This document shows, in pieces, positions 28,701 to 42,400 of a stretch of DNA of 64,000 nucleotides. The position numbers and the translations under genes were made by a program. Origin of the DNA: Atrichornis clamosus (Eukaryota; Chordata; Aves; Passeriformes; Menuridae). Within the stretch, counting starts at the first letter, position 1, and every line of letters begins with the position of its first letter. The notes below the pieces were generated by a model. The model did not search any database, had not been told where the DNA came from, and saw only the letters and a list, made by a program, of their open reading frames with translations. The stretch lies in contig WBMZ01012213.1 in the NCBI GenBank assembly GCA_013400975.1, forward strand, positions 285,213 to 349,212, given 5' to 3'.

Positions 28701-31700
28701 TTTCTAAAAATACTTTGGTTTCAAAATGCGGCATGATGGAAAAAAAGGAACCAGCACTGTCAGTATCAGTCCCTGTGAGGAGGTAGGAAGACAGAAGAAG
28801 TATTTCATAACCATTACAGAAGCTCATTACAGCTGGGGGTTGTGCTGCATCTCCAACTTCCCTGCTCTCCTGTGGAACTACATTGAAATGACAGCCCTAT
28901 AGTTGTGTTCTCTACAGCATGAAATTCACATTTCACCTGATTTCAAACTAGATTTCTGCAATATGACATCCCATTTCTGAGCATCCCATCATGATTACTG
29001 GGCAAGTAACTTATAATGCCTTGCAGTCTCTCATACCACGATAGCTCACCATTACCATTCAGCACAGGCCCAAGACAGCAAAACCACTTACTGAACCTTT
29101 TAACACACAGACTCACGTATGAAATGGTGCAAGGAACATGACTGCTACTCAGAGGCCGTCCGTAATTTCAGTTTGCAAGATAACTTTTCCCAGGGCTTGC
29201 AATTATTCTGTTGCTAAAGCAAGTCCAAACAGCTGCTCTCCATTCAGTCACAAAAGTGCAGCACCACCAAGCAGAAAAGGTCACAAGGAACCGATGGTCC
29301 CTCTGCCTCTCTCCATAGCTATGGCTGTGACTACAGGCCAGAGGAGCCCGAGCCAGGCAGCCAACATGAACACAGGCAATGGGCATGCTGGGCCCCTGCC
29401 CTTGTACTGCACTCTCTCATGCTCTGCTGATTTCCAGCTAATGCAGTGGCTGCTGCACTCTCCTTACACACATGTTGCCATCTCAGAATACTTCTTCCAG
29501 GCAGCAGTTTTGAATAGCATAATATTCTTCTTGATCCCAGACTTTGATTTTGGAAAAAATAAGACTATCTGATGACTGACTAGAAGCCGTTTCTCCATGG
29601 TTTCTTGGAAGGAACTCCAGAGAGATGGTATTTTTGAAATATTTCTAATTTTCTTGAGCATCTCTCTTGATTTCATTTCACATGTGCAGAAAGCCAGAAT
29701 ATAATTAAGAAGTGTCCCGGTTTGAGACAAACCCAGTTTGAGTTAAACTAAGGTATACTGGGTATCTTCCTCTCTTCTCTAAATATTTTCTGAATATGGA
29801 AGTTAAACCCATTTTTTCCCTGTTTATGGACTGCCTTTTGGAAAGCAAGGAGCTTGCTTTCATCTGTAAATTTCATTTAGATTTTTTAACTCAACTTTAT
29901 AGATCTATAATCTCTCATATATTGAGATTTTTGAGATACAAGAATAGCAGGTCCAATCCATTATCAGGCAAAGATTATCCACGTGATCAGCTTACAGTTT
30001 CCCAATACACACAGAAACACACACAGAAGTCCCTTTTCCTAATTATATCCATTCCTGAACAGTGAATTTACACAAAAGCCAAAAGAAACCCCACACTTCT
30101 CAAAGCTTTTCTCCTCCAGTAAAGCATTATTCCCCCAACAAGCCCCTACTAATTTATGAGTGGCAAAGAGTAACTACTGTCTACCACAAAGAAGTAACAG
30201 TAGACAACGAAGTCATGTGAATTTGAGATACCTAACAAACATCCACTGAAACTGTGCCTTGAATAAGAGTCAGTCAGTGAATGAGTAAGATTCATATATG
30301 CTCACCCATTGACAGGAAAGAGGAAGCCATTATCAGAAAATACTTTGCCTGGAGAACTAAAGTAGTAGCTGAAATAACACTGTAAATAGCTGCTCTGGAT
30401 GAACCCCCAAATCCAACACTATGTATTGCTCAGGACCAATCTGAGTGCCAGCTTTCCTAGTTGTGAGCAAACTGTCGGAAAAGGCAGAAAAAAATTTATG
30501 CTTCCTTAAGTTTTCTACTGAAGTAAAGTCATGAAATAAGGAAAACAGTTATAAGCCAGAGCAAGCTGTGATTTTTAGCTATGACTGATCTTACCTTGAA
30601 GGCAGAAAGACAATTGCACACATGTAATTTAGTATCTAAATACAGGAAAGCTCATTCCTCTATCCTGGAAAAAAATTTTATCTTGCCAGAGGGTGCAAGA
30701 AATAGTGGTAAAGTATCTGGAAGCAAGAGAATCCACCTACAGCAAGGTATTCCCTCTCATAACAGCAGCATGTTTTGTCAGTGAAATATGAAAAAGGCAG
30801 AAGAGAATATTTCCCTGGGGAAAAGAGCTCCTTGCAAAAGCTTTCTTACCAATAGCCAAAAAGGGAAAAAAATGTTCTCTTTGCGGACTGACAATATGGA
30901 GACTACAGCTTCTTAGTTTAGCCAAAGCAAATTTTAGATTAGAGCACTAGAAATGTTTTCTAATGAAGGGAGAGGAGAAGGAGTTGTTCCCCTTGAAAAA
31001 TAAAGTCCCTAAAGAGGCAACATGGTAGAGATATACAGTATAATGAATAGCACAGAAAAAGTAGGTCAGGAACATCTATTCAACATTTCTCATTAAATTA
31101 CAAGTAGACAATGCAACTAAATTAAAACTGGTAAAGAAAAAAACCCTTTTTATATAGAAATACTTGCTTATACAATAACTACTTTGTCTAATTAGTAAAA
31201 CTGTCAGAAAAAAATGGACATTTGCAAGGGTCCTCAACAGCATAAGATGTAATATTTAAAATTAGAAGTATTTTGAAAGAAGACAAAGCCCCAGGCTCTA
31301 GGTGATAACCATTACCCTGTAACAAGGGAGGAGGCTTTCCCCACTGGCAGGTTCTGTGTCTCCCAAAGAGCTCTCTTCACACCTCCCACTGAAACAGACC
31401 CTGGCTCCTTGGAAATTAATCACTCCTCCAATTAAAAATGCAGTTTCCATATTCTTACAAGAAAGGCTCCATGATCCATCTGTAAGAAATAATTTTTCAC
31501 TTTAAAATTTTCTTGTGTGCGAAAAAAAAAAAGCTCATTTGTTTTTAAGCATGTCTGAAACACAGGTAGTTCTGTTCGAGCCCAATTTATTTACAATCAA
31601 TAATATCAATGATACAGAATTTTGTCACATACACATTCTACCTCCGCTTCTCAATTTCCATTTCTTGTCAGCACCTAGGTTGAGAATTTGATTTATTTTT

Positions 31701-34700
31701 TGTGGCTACCAAGATAGTTATTAAAATTTTCTTTTTAATTATAGATTATTACATTGTTGGTGGAGTGTTAGGGGTCACAATAAAAAAAAATAGTTGCTGG
31801 CTATTCCATTTACCTTCATTTAATAGAAAGGGAACATTGCTATACTTACGTATTTTATGAATCTAACTGGCAAGATAGTTCATTAATAGCCTTACAAACT
31901 TTCAGGGAGGCTGAATAACAGAATAAACACAGCTGAACAAGTCAATCCTTCTACGTTATCAGCCTTATGCTCTTGATGTTTTGGTCATAAACGCAAGCAT
32001 TTCATTTATAGTTTTCTACGTGTTAACATTTAGAAGTGAAGCAGTCTGCCTATAAAACACTGATGAATTACCCATCATTTATATTATTTCTCATTATCAA
32101 CTATTTTCCTTAACTCCTTCTAAACCCTGCTTGATCATTCCTGATCTGGGTTAATTTAAAGCAGTTTACTGGTGTTTCAATAGCAAACCTTCAGCCCAAG
32201 AACAGCCAAGGAGTTATGGGAATTAGTTCAAAGTGAACAGACACAACGATTTACTTACCTGCAGGAAGGTAATGGGAAAGGATTGTTGCAAATGCTCCTT
32301 GTATCAAAGAGAAAAACTGAACAACACTTGAAAGATAGTCAACCGAGAAGCAGAAATGTTAAAAAAAGAAATAACTTTGGGAGAGTTATGTGCTGAGACT
32401 CATTTATTATGCATTACACTAAGCTATCACTTTCATAAAACCAAGAATTACATATCTCAAGTGACAAAACTCAAAACTGTTCAGTGGCAAAATTTGAAAT
32501 AAACCCCCAGAAAAATACCTCCTCAATATATTTTACCATACATTATATTGCAGTCCAGTCTGTATTAGCCACTGTTGTCATGGTTATCAGTTCCATCAGA
32601 ATTCACAACATGAATTTTTCACTTCCTATATCCCCACACACCATGAATAATACCAGCTATCTATTCCACAGATTTCATTCCTTACATTTTTATTGCCTGG
32701 CTTGGTCTTTGTCACCTTGCAAAGTGTTTTTTTAATGTTTGTTTTTATCCATTAAACACTCCCAATGTCATGAGAAATAATGAATCGTAGAAGAGCTGTA
32801 TCCAAAACAGAAACTCCAGAAAAACTGTAGAGGAAGTAAAAAGAAAATTCTGCCCTCATTCAAAGTTTTGTCCTCACGCACACCAACTCTATTGCTTCTA
32901 CAACATAAATACTATAAATTGCCCCACAGTTCCCAGGTCCACTAACAATTCAGAGAATTTGCTATCTTGAGAAGTGTAATTGAGAATATCTCTCATTATT
33001 GTAGAATTCAGAGTTTGAATTTGATCAGTTTGCCATAGGGACTCTGCAATTGATAGAGAATAGAACAGTAAAGCCTTTAAAACTTCCAACCACTGCTGTT
33101 TAGGGGACATGTAACTCTCTAGCTTGTGCGCAAAAAAGGAGAATTTCTGTTTTCTGAGGGTTTGTTTTGTTTTTGAGAAAGAGCATTTTCATAATTCTGC
33201 ACAGAGATACTGTAAATAAGTCTCACTCAGCCAGATAGGAGGGCCCCTGAACTTAAGTCACAGGAAAAGCACTACTGAAAGCAGTCTTTCAAAGCACACA
33301 CTACCACCCATCAACTCCATATTCAGCCTATTTTCAAAAAAGTATTACAAAATTATTCAAGAATTGCTTTATTCAAAGGATAAAACCAGGCACAATAAAA
33401 ATAGAATGCGGAAGTTTGTTAAGTGGTTTAAATATCATCATCTGAAATTATATAGTCTTTTAAAGAATCCATCATTCTGTCCTTTACCTCATTCTGCTTT
33501 TCCTAGCAGAAGCAAGTATAGAGAGTGGAGATACACCTTTAAACTGTACATTTATATCTTCTACATGCTGACTTATCAGATCTAGTGAAATTTTTCAACA
33601 TATAATAGTACTTCATTCAACAAAAATGAGCTATTTATTCTCTTTTCTTCTCTGCTTTCTTCTAGCACAAATGCCTGATTTCATAGCCTACATAAAATGT
33701 ATTTGTTTTAACACGAATAAACATTCAGTCACAGTTCAGGACTTAGCCATCAACCCTCAACCCTTTTGCTGAAATAGCTGTTTTGCCTTTGTGGAGCCAA
33801 GGAAAGTATTGCCCAGCTTTAGTCCACCATGTGAGGAGGTACAGATCTGTCACTCAGTCAAGTCACAGACACTATTAGTTCAAATTCAGAGATGCATGTT
33901 CCCCTCAACTCTACTTCTTGTGGAGGACTCAGGAAAGACAAAAAAGCTATTGAGCACTGAGAAAATGGTCTAATTCTTCCTCACATTTAAGGGTACACCA
34001 CAGAGAAATGGAGGCTGGCAGTGAAGACTGACTCGGTCAGGCAGAATGTATTCAGCTAATAAATTTAAATGAGTTTTACCTGTGACGTAAGTGATCACAT
34101 TAAGAATTCTCCCCACCACTCCATTCAAACACCGACTAAACAGCTTCAAATAAGAAAGAAAATTCCCAGTTCTATGCAAATAAGCTTCAATATCCATGCT
34201 CAATGCTTTTAAAAAACAGAAAGCCCTAGGGCCATGAAGTTTTATTATAAAGGGGTAAGTTTATCACAGGAGAAGCTCAAATTAATGGAGCTGTGCCTGT
34301 AAACAACAGCCAAGCAGCTGACCTCAATTAACTCTGCTACTTCAAAATATGTCTTTAGAAAAAACAATTGCCATGTAAATACAGTGATATTTCTTACTAT
34401 CAACATACAGCTGGGGTCTGTTCATGGCAATCATTTCAAAAGTATAGACTCCCTAGGCAAACATTAACATGGTGTATTGTACTCAGTGATCAAGCACTTT
34501 TGACAGGAGGCAGCTCCTCCCTGTGAGTCAGGTTCTGTGCCATCACAAATCTTCTCCTGTTCTCATGACCAAAATAATTCACTTTCTTCTGAGCAAAAGT
34601 CAAATTAAAGCCTTGCACTGAAGTGACTACATACACTTAAAGTAGGACTGAATAACAAGTTAATCACTCTTCTTCCTTCCATTTTGCCCAAGTATCTTAT

Positions 34701-37700
34701 ACTGTAAAATTAACAAAAAATAGAGAAAGCCCTAGACTTAGCAGTTTGTCTCCAAAGAATTACAACTGATCTTGGAAATGCAACATATTTTGTCAATATT
34801 TTTTTTAATTAATCATGATGCTTACAAGTTATCATATTTCCCTTTTTTGTTTGGAAGCATGTTCTTTCTAGCTATTCCAAAAACAACCAGAGTACATGGA
34901 TGTGAGCACATACAGTTACACAAACTCAATACTAGATGAACACTTTTTACTTCTACATTGTAAAAAGAGAAGAACAGAACTAAAATGTACCAAACACTGT
35001 TTACTATTTTGATTATCTAGTAAGCACAGATACTTTCATACACAATTGCATTTCAAAACTCCATTCTACATGTTATTTACATTTTATCTCAACCTTGACA
35101 TCCTGTAGTCAGAAATTCCCTTTTACACAAAAATATAAAAATTAAGAGTTTAATTTATTACTTCCTCTCAACTTTAATAGAAAGATATTTTGAAAGAGTA
35201 AAAAAAATACATACAGTACATGTCAACTAATTGTCTGAAGTATCTTCAAATATTTCATAAATGTAAGGAGATAATTTTCTTCCTAGGCTTACAAATGAGC
35301 ATACAAAGAGATCTGGTGATTTGCTACATGTCACGAAACAAAACTGAGGAACAGACAGAAACAGAATGCAGTTTCCTTATTTTCAGCCCAGGCCCTGCAC
35401 ATTATTGCATAATTACTATGGCTAAAACTATACTGCAAGCAATTTGTGGCTGATAGCAGCCAGACGGTAATTAAAGGACATAAATGAACAACGCAAATCC
35501 CACAGTTGAAGTCCCTAAAATACCTTCTTTAATCCCTGAAGAAATTTATTTGGGTTTTGTCAAAATTGAGAAGGGCAACTAGAGTTTTTGTCTCCATTAA
35601 ATATTGAAATAAGAAGCCTGTGATAAAGACTTTAAGGTTTAAATATTAATGATAAATTATCTGATTCTATACTTAGTCTACAGTTATCAGGAGTCACAAA
35701 GCAGCTATAAGTATCTTCCCCAAATCAATCGTGTACATTTTGTTTGTAGAGGGGAAATACTTCAAACCCCTCCAAAACCTACATATTAAATATTGCACAG
35801 ATACTTAGACACAGGCACACCAACCCCCACCCTTCCTGGACCTTTGTTTCAGCTAAAAAGATATCTGCCAGGATCCTGCCCAAATCTTTTCCTCAGATCT
35901 GTCCTTTAGGAGCTCTGGGAATGGATATAAAGTGAAGCCATGCTCTTAGCCCAACACCCAGCACAGATGTAAGGACTCCAGAAGGGGCAAGCTGGCCAGG
36001 GCACTCCTGAAAGCCAGCTAACGACAGCTAAAGCAGAACTGAAGAATCCATCTGTCCCATTGCATCTTCTGTACTGTGACTGCTAGGCTGCAGCACCTAC
36101 TGAAGACATTATGTCAAAGATAAAAAGATATGCTTCCCCCACTTTGACATGAAAAAATTCTTAAAATCATTGTTTGTAGATATGAAAAATGTTTGTTCCC
36201 TTCTGCATCTGATGCTACAAAGAACAACTTCTTTACTGTACTAAGACTATGTTATTTGCTGAATGCCCCAACAGAGAAAAAGGCATTGAAATTTGTAAGT
36301 GACTGACGTAAAAATCTGGTCTTTATTTCCCTCTGTGTAATCAGGAATACAAGATGGTCAGTGACGCATGCATCACCTTCCAAGGACACGCTCAAACCTG
36401 GGGACAAGACGGTGTGAGGAGAGGTAAACTTGGTATCCTCCTGTGCCTGATGGGCTCCTCTAAGGCCCGAGCTCACACAAATGGGACTTCAGTGAGGTTC
36501 TGTACCTCTGCTATGGAAGATGTAACCATGTGCCACAGACCATTATCTACAGTTTGGCAAACTCACCTACAATTGTAAAACGCATTCATTTCTACATAGT
36601 AATGTAAATATTCCAGATTGCTTCTATCTTTCAGTCATGCCTGACATGTCCTTCAACTTTTTTATAAATTCAGTAGCTCACTACTGTGGCAAAGTGAAGA
36701 TACCTGACCTGAAACATTTTAAACTAAAAGTACCTAGTTTACCAAGTTCTCCTTAGTTTTACTCCTACAAATCCAGTTAAGAGACACAAAAACCCCCTCA
36801 AATAAAGCTCATAACGTGAGGCGACCCAAGAAAATTCATTGAAAGCACTACTGAACATGGTACAATCTCACCCAAAAGGACCTTTTTTTCTGTCACTCAT
36901 TTCTATAACTTTGGGAAAAGCAGGTAGCCAGTCACCAGAGCAGAAACCCTTGTTCTATTTGACAAGTACAATAGAATGCAATGTAAAATATCATTGCACA
37001 AACTCTCTCATTGTAGACACTTACACAAAAAGTACTTAAGCAAGAGGTTTCAGGTTACCTTCACACAGTGTACTTACCATTACTTTTGCTGCAGTTAAAG
37101 CAGTTCAAGTGCGTACATAAAACACATCCATTTCTGAAACCCTACAGTAGGAAGTTAGTTTCTATGGCAACACAGCAATTGTGGGATGCTTTGGGGGGAG
37201 GTTATTTGTTTTTAACAGATGGGAAAAAATATAATGCTGTTCTCAAGCTTAAGTTTCATTTCAGATTTACTTATATTAAGCCTTAAGGCAGAAATCTGTG
37301 GTAGGACTTTTTGTAATTTTATCTTTTAATTGAACAGTGTAAGGCTTGTTAAAATCAGCTTAATCATGTACGATGAGACTAAGCAGGGGTAGCTGTAGCA
37401 GATCATCCCTTAGTTACTCTTCATGATTAAAAAAAAAAAAAAATTTTGAATAGTTGAAGATGTTCCAAAGCTTGAAATCTATCATTAAGGCATTCCACAT
37501 TTAATGAAATATATTTATTCTCATTTAGCATAGCATTAATCATTTATCTTACCTAGAAGAGTTAATAGCTTCAAGTGCAGAAGCCTAGGAAGAGATTATG
37601 GTCTAAATAGCACAGCTTCTGAAACAAATCCAGTCAGAGCAACACTTCAAGAGTTACAAGTTAAACAAACACACAACTGTACAGGCACAATATCCTTCTG

Positions 37701-37701
37701 C
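25777..37701. other. Intronic stretch, unique AT-rich sequence
   Basis: I recognise no gene, RNA gene or dispersed repeat in these 12 kb. There are short A runs near 27809 and 37429 and an A/C patch near 30007. An open frame of 144 codons at 29138-29572 resembles no family I know and overlaps frames on the other strand. Confidence 0.5.
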
Positions 37702-37743
37702 AGTGCAGTGACTGGCCTGGTAGACAAGGGGAGAGAGGCTGAT
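37702..37743 (+). mobile_element. CR1 LINE reverse-transcriptase fragment (left of an insertion)
   Basis: The plus strand encodes VTGLVDKGREAD, close to the CR1 reverse-transcriptase segment that begins VTRLVDEGKA. The match stops at 37743 where unrelated sequence begins, and CR1 similarity resumes about 360 bp later at 38105. This is most simply one CR1 copy interrupted by another element. Confidence 0.55.
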
Positions 37744-38062
37744 TGTAAGGTAGGAAAGGGGCTCCCACCGGAAGAACTGATCGAGGAGGGAGAGTACAGG
37801 GCTATATCTGACTCAAAGACCCCCTTCTGCCTATGCGGAAGATGTAACAGGAGGAGACTGTGCCAGCTTTCACTGACTCTGGTTCCCACAGGTGGTGCAT
37901 GTAAATACATTCCATTCCCCTTAGAGAGGAGGAAGGGGGCAGCCAAGTGCTCAGCCCCCCTGGATATAGGGCCAAAGGGCCTGGAGGGCAGGGCTCCCCT
38001 CCTGCACCAGGTCATGCAAACCTCACGCTTGTAACAGCTCTGAAATAAACCTCCTTTATGCA
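37744..38062 (+). mobile_element. Possible LTR inserted in a CR1 copy
   Basis: The 319-bp block starts TGTAAGGTAGG and ends CCTCCTTTATGCA, so it has TG...CA ends. It carries AATAAA at 38044-38049, 13 bp before its end, as expected for the R/U5 part of a compact LTR. It separates two pieces of CR1. I do not recognise the family and saw no target-site duplication. The alternative is the 3' end of an unrelated retrocopied transcript. It explains open frames of 108 and 149 codons here. Confidence 0.35.
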
Positions 38063-38104
38063 CAAGTCCATGGCTTAGCCTCTGGTTAACCTGCATATAT
38101 CTTT

Positions 38105-38775
38105 GAATCGTACACTGAGGTAGTGTAGTCAGGATGAGCCAACAGCAAGGTGGATGAAAGTTATTGAATGGCCAGGCCCAGGGGTGGTGGTCAGAGTGGT
38201 GACCAGTGGCACAAAGTCTAGTTGGAAGCTTCTAACTAGAGGTGTACCCCGGGAGTCAACAGTACATACAACACTGTCAGATACAGGCAGAGTGTACTCT
38301 CAGCAAATTGGCTGATGTCACAAAACTGGAGGGAGTGGCTGATACACCAGAGGGTCTTGCTGCCAGCCGGGGGAACCTCAACAGGCTGGAGAAATAGGCT
38401 GATGGGAATGTCCTGAAATTCAACCAGGGGAATTGCACAGTCCTGCACCTGGAAAAGAACAACTCCAGGCACCAGTATATGCAGGGAGTGGGGGCAACTA
38501 TCTGGAAAGCTGCTTGGCAGAAAAGTACCTGGGACTCTCAGTGGACACCAAGCTGAACATGAACCAGCAGAGTGCCACTGTGGCCAAGAAGGACAATGGT
38601 ACCCTGAGCTGCAAACTATTGCCAGCAGGAGTGGTGATCCTTCCCCTCTATTCAGCACTGGGGGAGGCCGCTCACAAAACAGATGGAACGGTACCCATTT
38701 CTGGGCTCCACAGGGCAAAGGACATGAACATATTGGAAAGAGTCCGACAGAGGTCACAAAGATGATGAAGGGATC
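38105..38775 (+). mobile_element. CR1 LINE, C-terminal part of ORF2 (reverse transcriptase), decayed
   Basis: The order of CR1 ORF2 is clear: TGGCCAGGCCCAGGGGTGGT, a SGVPG-type stretch near 38240, CTCAGCAAATTGGCTGATG (the FADDT region, with the catalytic DD no longer intact), CACCTGGAAAAGAACAACTC, then frames giving AEKYLGLSVDTKLNMNQQ, VAKKDNGTL, VILPLYSAL and LERVRQRS. Frameshifts break it, and the match ends near 38775 before the CR1 3' UTR, so the 3' end is missing too. It is non-functional. Confidence 0.88.
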
Positions 38776-39002
38776 GCAAAGAAGAGTTGAAGAAAACTTG
38801 ATGTAAAAATTTTGGCAAGCAAGGAGTAGTAACTGCATATTTTAACAGCTTTGCATAATTAAATGTTTGCCAACATTCACTGACCATAAAGCTTTATATG
38901 ACACATCGTAAAGGAAAGAAAACGGCAAGTCTATTAAAGTCTAACCTATGCTGGTATTTCTGTGCAGAAAGTGGCAGGAGTAAAAAAATAAGACAGTAGA
39001 AG

Positions 39003-39450
39003 CAGAATCATCAACTTGCTTGAGTTAGAAGGATCTTAAAGATCATCTACTTCCAACTCCAACACCGTGGGCAGGGATGTTACCCACTAGACCAGGTTGC
39101 TCAAAGCCCTATCCAACTTGGCCTTGAACCCTTCCAGGGACAGGGAATCCACAACCTCTCTGGGCAACCTGTTCCAGTGCCTCACTACCCTCCAAGTAAA
39201 AGAATTTATTTTAAACATCTAATCTAAATCTCTCACTACTTTTAGCCATTCCCGCTTGCTTTTCAGTATCTGCCTGTGTAAAAAGTCACTCCCTCAACCT
39301 GCTGCCCAAAATGCTTTTCATGCAGCCTTTGGCCTCCTGGGCTGTGAGCACACACTGTTGGTTCATCTCCAGATTTTTAGCCATGAGAATCTCAAATCCT
39401 TCTCTGTGGGGCTGCTCTGAATGACTTCTCTCAATCTGTACAGGGTACTA
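39003..39450 (-). mobile_element. CR1 LINE, 3' region, minus strand
   Basis: Read on the plus strand it begins CAGAATCATC and continues GATCTTAAAGATCATCTAC, TTCCAACTCC, CACTAGACCAGGTTGCTCAA, CTTGAACCCTTCCAGGGAC, CACAACCTCTCTGGGCAACC, which is the reverse complement of the CR1 3' end. From about 39300 (GCCTTTGGCCTCCTGGGCTG to CTGTACAGG) it follows a different CR1-type segment, suggesting an internal deletion or two joined copies. The CR1 3' end faces the plus-strand CR1 at 38105-38775. Confidence 0.88.
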
Positions 39451-42400
39451 ATTTGCTGGGGTAGATGGATACTTTCAACATTTAAGTTCTACTATGGTTC
39501 TGGAAAAAAAAGAAAGCACACATCACTTTGCTTCGAGAGTAGCTCAAGAATTTAAGACAGCTTCCATACCTCATAAGAAGAATTTTAGATCATTACATTG
39601 AGCACTGTCTACTGTAACAGAACAAATTTTCCCTGCAAAGAATTTGTAGAAAAAGAGACTGGCATTTATTCCTCCATAAGATAAAGGCTCTCTCTCATAT
39701 CTTACAGAAATATTGGCACAGATTAATAAACCCAGATAGGAAAGATCTCTAACAAGGCTCATCTCTATCACAATTCCTATTTCTAAAATACAAAGACTCT
39801 ACTTCATTTTGTCAATCATTTGAATCATCATAGGCACAAACAAGTCCAGTACAAAAAAAAAGTGTCTGTACTACATGTACATTGACACAGCAAGAAATGC
39901 TACACACGTTGGGAAAATAATTCACTACAACTGGTTTTGAAAACTATCACAAAGCAGTTTATTCTCTGTATGGAGAGAAATGCAGACACAGTTTAATGTT
40001 AAAATAAAGTCTCAAAGCTCTTCTTCCAGGAGTTTTAGAAGCAGTCATTAAAATTAACTGAGAAGCCTGAGTCTTTGTAGCTTTCAGTAATTATTTCTTT
40101 TCACTAGCTTGCTTTTATGAGTTAAAGTGGTTTTGATTAACATTACATTCATTAATATTAAAAAAAATTCTATTTAAGCAGGAAAGAAATTGTCTGCTAA
40201 TTACCAGAGAAGCTGCCAATTAAATTATAACACTTCATCAAAATTACTTGTTAAAATAATATATCTACTTGAAGTAACATCAGTAAATTTTTTCCAAAGA
40301 TAGTTTTTACCATACATTTATATCTATGAATTAATAAAAATAAATATCAACTGTTTATGAAAATAAAATTACACAGATTTGTTTCTAAGCTAAAAAGACA
40401 AGTTCTACCCTCTTTTTCTCTGGTTTAGATAAGGTCAAGTATCTTCATCAGTACTACTTCATATTGACACTAACGAACAATATTCACTCCACTATGTCCA
40501 CTCCCAAATGCATTGAGACTAGCTGAGAACTGTAACAGTCTTTTGCATTATGTGAAACATGGAAAGGTGACCACTTCTCACAAGAGTGAGATGGTCTCTG
40601 GAAAATGGAAAATCTTTTTTTTTCCTCATGAGCCAGACAGCCTTGAGGATTGACCAGGGCACTAAACTGCTAAACTCCTATCTATCCCAGCACAGCAGTC
40701 TTCCATCATTTACTTTGCATGACACACACAAACCTCAGCCCATATACACGAATATTAGATTATCCAGTCAAGTATGCAATTAATGTAAATTTATAATTAA
40801 TTATATGGAGTTTATACAAGTGCTATGGTAACATATTCAAAGCATTCTCCAGTGTAAGTCTAGAGTTCTCACATCATGATTTGGCAGCTTTATATTCCTA
40901 AACTTATTCCCAGCAATCACCTGGTGCAGCCTCAGGCCAGGTTATCCACACAGCTGTTTGTCGATGGACAGCCCAGGTAGCTCTCAAAGTACACTTTACA
41001 CCAATCCACTAATATTTTGTGACTGCAGGTACAAGGAACTTGTACTAAGTGTGGTCATTTTAGGGCATATGCATTGGGTATGGATGAGGGTAGAGAGCTC
41101 TAGACTGCAATAAAGAATTATTTCTATCACAACAGAGCCTGCAGTCCCCAGGACTCAAACATGCTAGGCACTAAATATATTTCATGATAAGCTTTTTTAA
41201 GCCACCACTACTGTCCTCTAGGAACTCTAAAAACTATTACATGAAAATAATACGCAATTCTTGAGTTAATAATTTGAAGCCTCCCCCATTTTTGAATCAA
41301 AGGATATTGCAAACACTTTTCTTAGTACAAGCAGGTATTAGGAAAAACTGCCTTTGCATGTCCTTTCCACCACCTTCCAAGCTGGTACCGAGCGGGGCCT
41401 GAGGGAAGAGAGGTACATGTGTGCCTCGGCACTTTCCAGGCAACCAAAGACTTAAGAGAAGCAACAGGAGTCTGTCTGCATCAGACTTGAGCTCTAATAC
41501 ATGCACCAGAGGGATGAAAGTATGTGGATGAAAAAAACCAAACAGGTTAGAATGTAGTCCTGGATGGGCATCTGCCTGTTAATCATCAGTCTGTTCTCAC
41601 TTCCCTTCCTGCAGCTCCTGCTTTCCTCGTTCTGAGCTTTGACTTCCTCAAATCAGTCTCACTGACTTCTTGTCACCAACTCTCCCCACAGTGACCTGCT
41701 GCAAGGCATGCAAGAAGAACTTTAAGAGGAGAGTTGAAAACCAGAACATAAGTTGGAGATAAATTGACGAAGATGTTGCAAAAGGGCTGAGCACACCTGC
41801 TTAGCTCAGGCTGCAAAAGGCAGGGGCAGTCCAGGACATCAGCAGGACACAGTGTGCCTGCACAGAGCACAAACCAGAGCACCTGTGTTCTCAGCCTGGC
41901 AGTGCCAGCTGGGCATCATCTCATCCCCACTGTCCCGTACTTTATAATAGCTAATAACGAGGCTTCTGATAAAACACAGACAACAGGTGATGTTCCTGAT
42001 TCAGTTACCTTCCCACATTCACGGGCTTAAGCCCATGGACTTTCACAATGGCCAAAGGCAGAAAGCTTCCCTATAATCCTTCCTCACAAATCCTGCTTCT
42101 ATTGCCTCCAAATCTCTCTCAAATACTTTCCCTGACAGTTTCAAGCTCCCATTTCTACACGTCTGCTCTTTGGCTTCATTTTACCAGATTTAGGTTTTTT
42201 CCACCACTTTTCTGTCTGTTGCCACTTTGTATCTCCAAACTACATGCAGACTACAACTAAGCCATGTATGTAGTTAATAAAGAAGTTTCAAGGGAGGTCA
42301 AACACCTGAATTCGAACAAAGGTGGACTCCAAGGTCTCCTTTTATCTGATATATCACCATTAGAAATAACTGCTTAATGTAAGAAATAAGTTGAGTGTTG

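Noticed and set aside
29138..29572. A 144-codon plus-strand open frame
   Set aside because: No recognisable domain, no codon or splice evidence, overlapped by minus-strand frames; likely chance.
37647..38096. Open frames of 149 codons (minus) and 108 codons (plus)
   Set aside because: They cover the LTR-like block and CR1 edge; only the first dozen plus-strand residues match CR1.
38236..38838. A 200-codon minus-strand open frame
   Set aside because: It is antisense to the CR1 ORF2 remnant and has no independent support.
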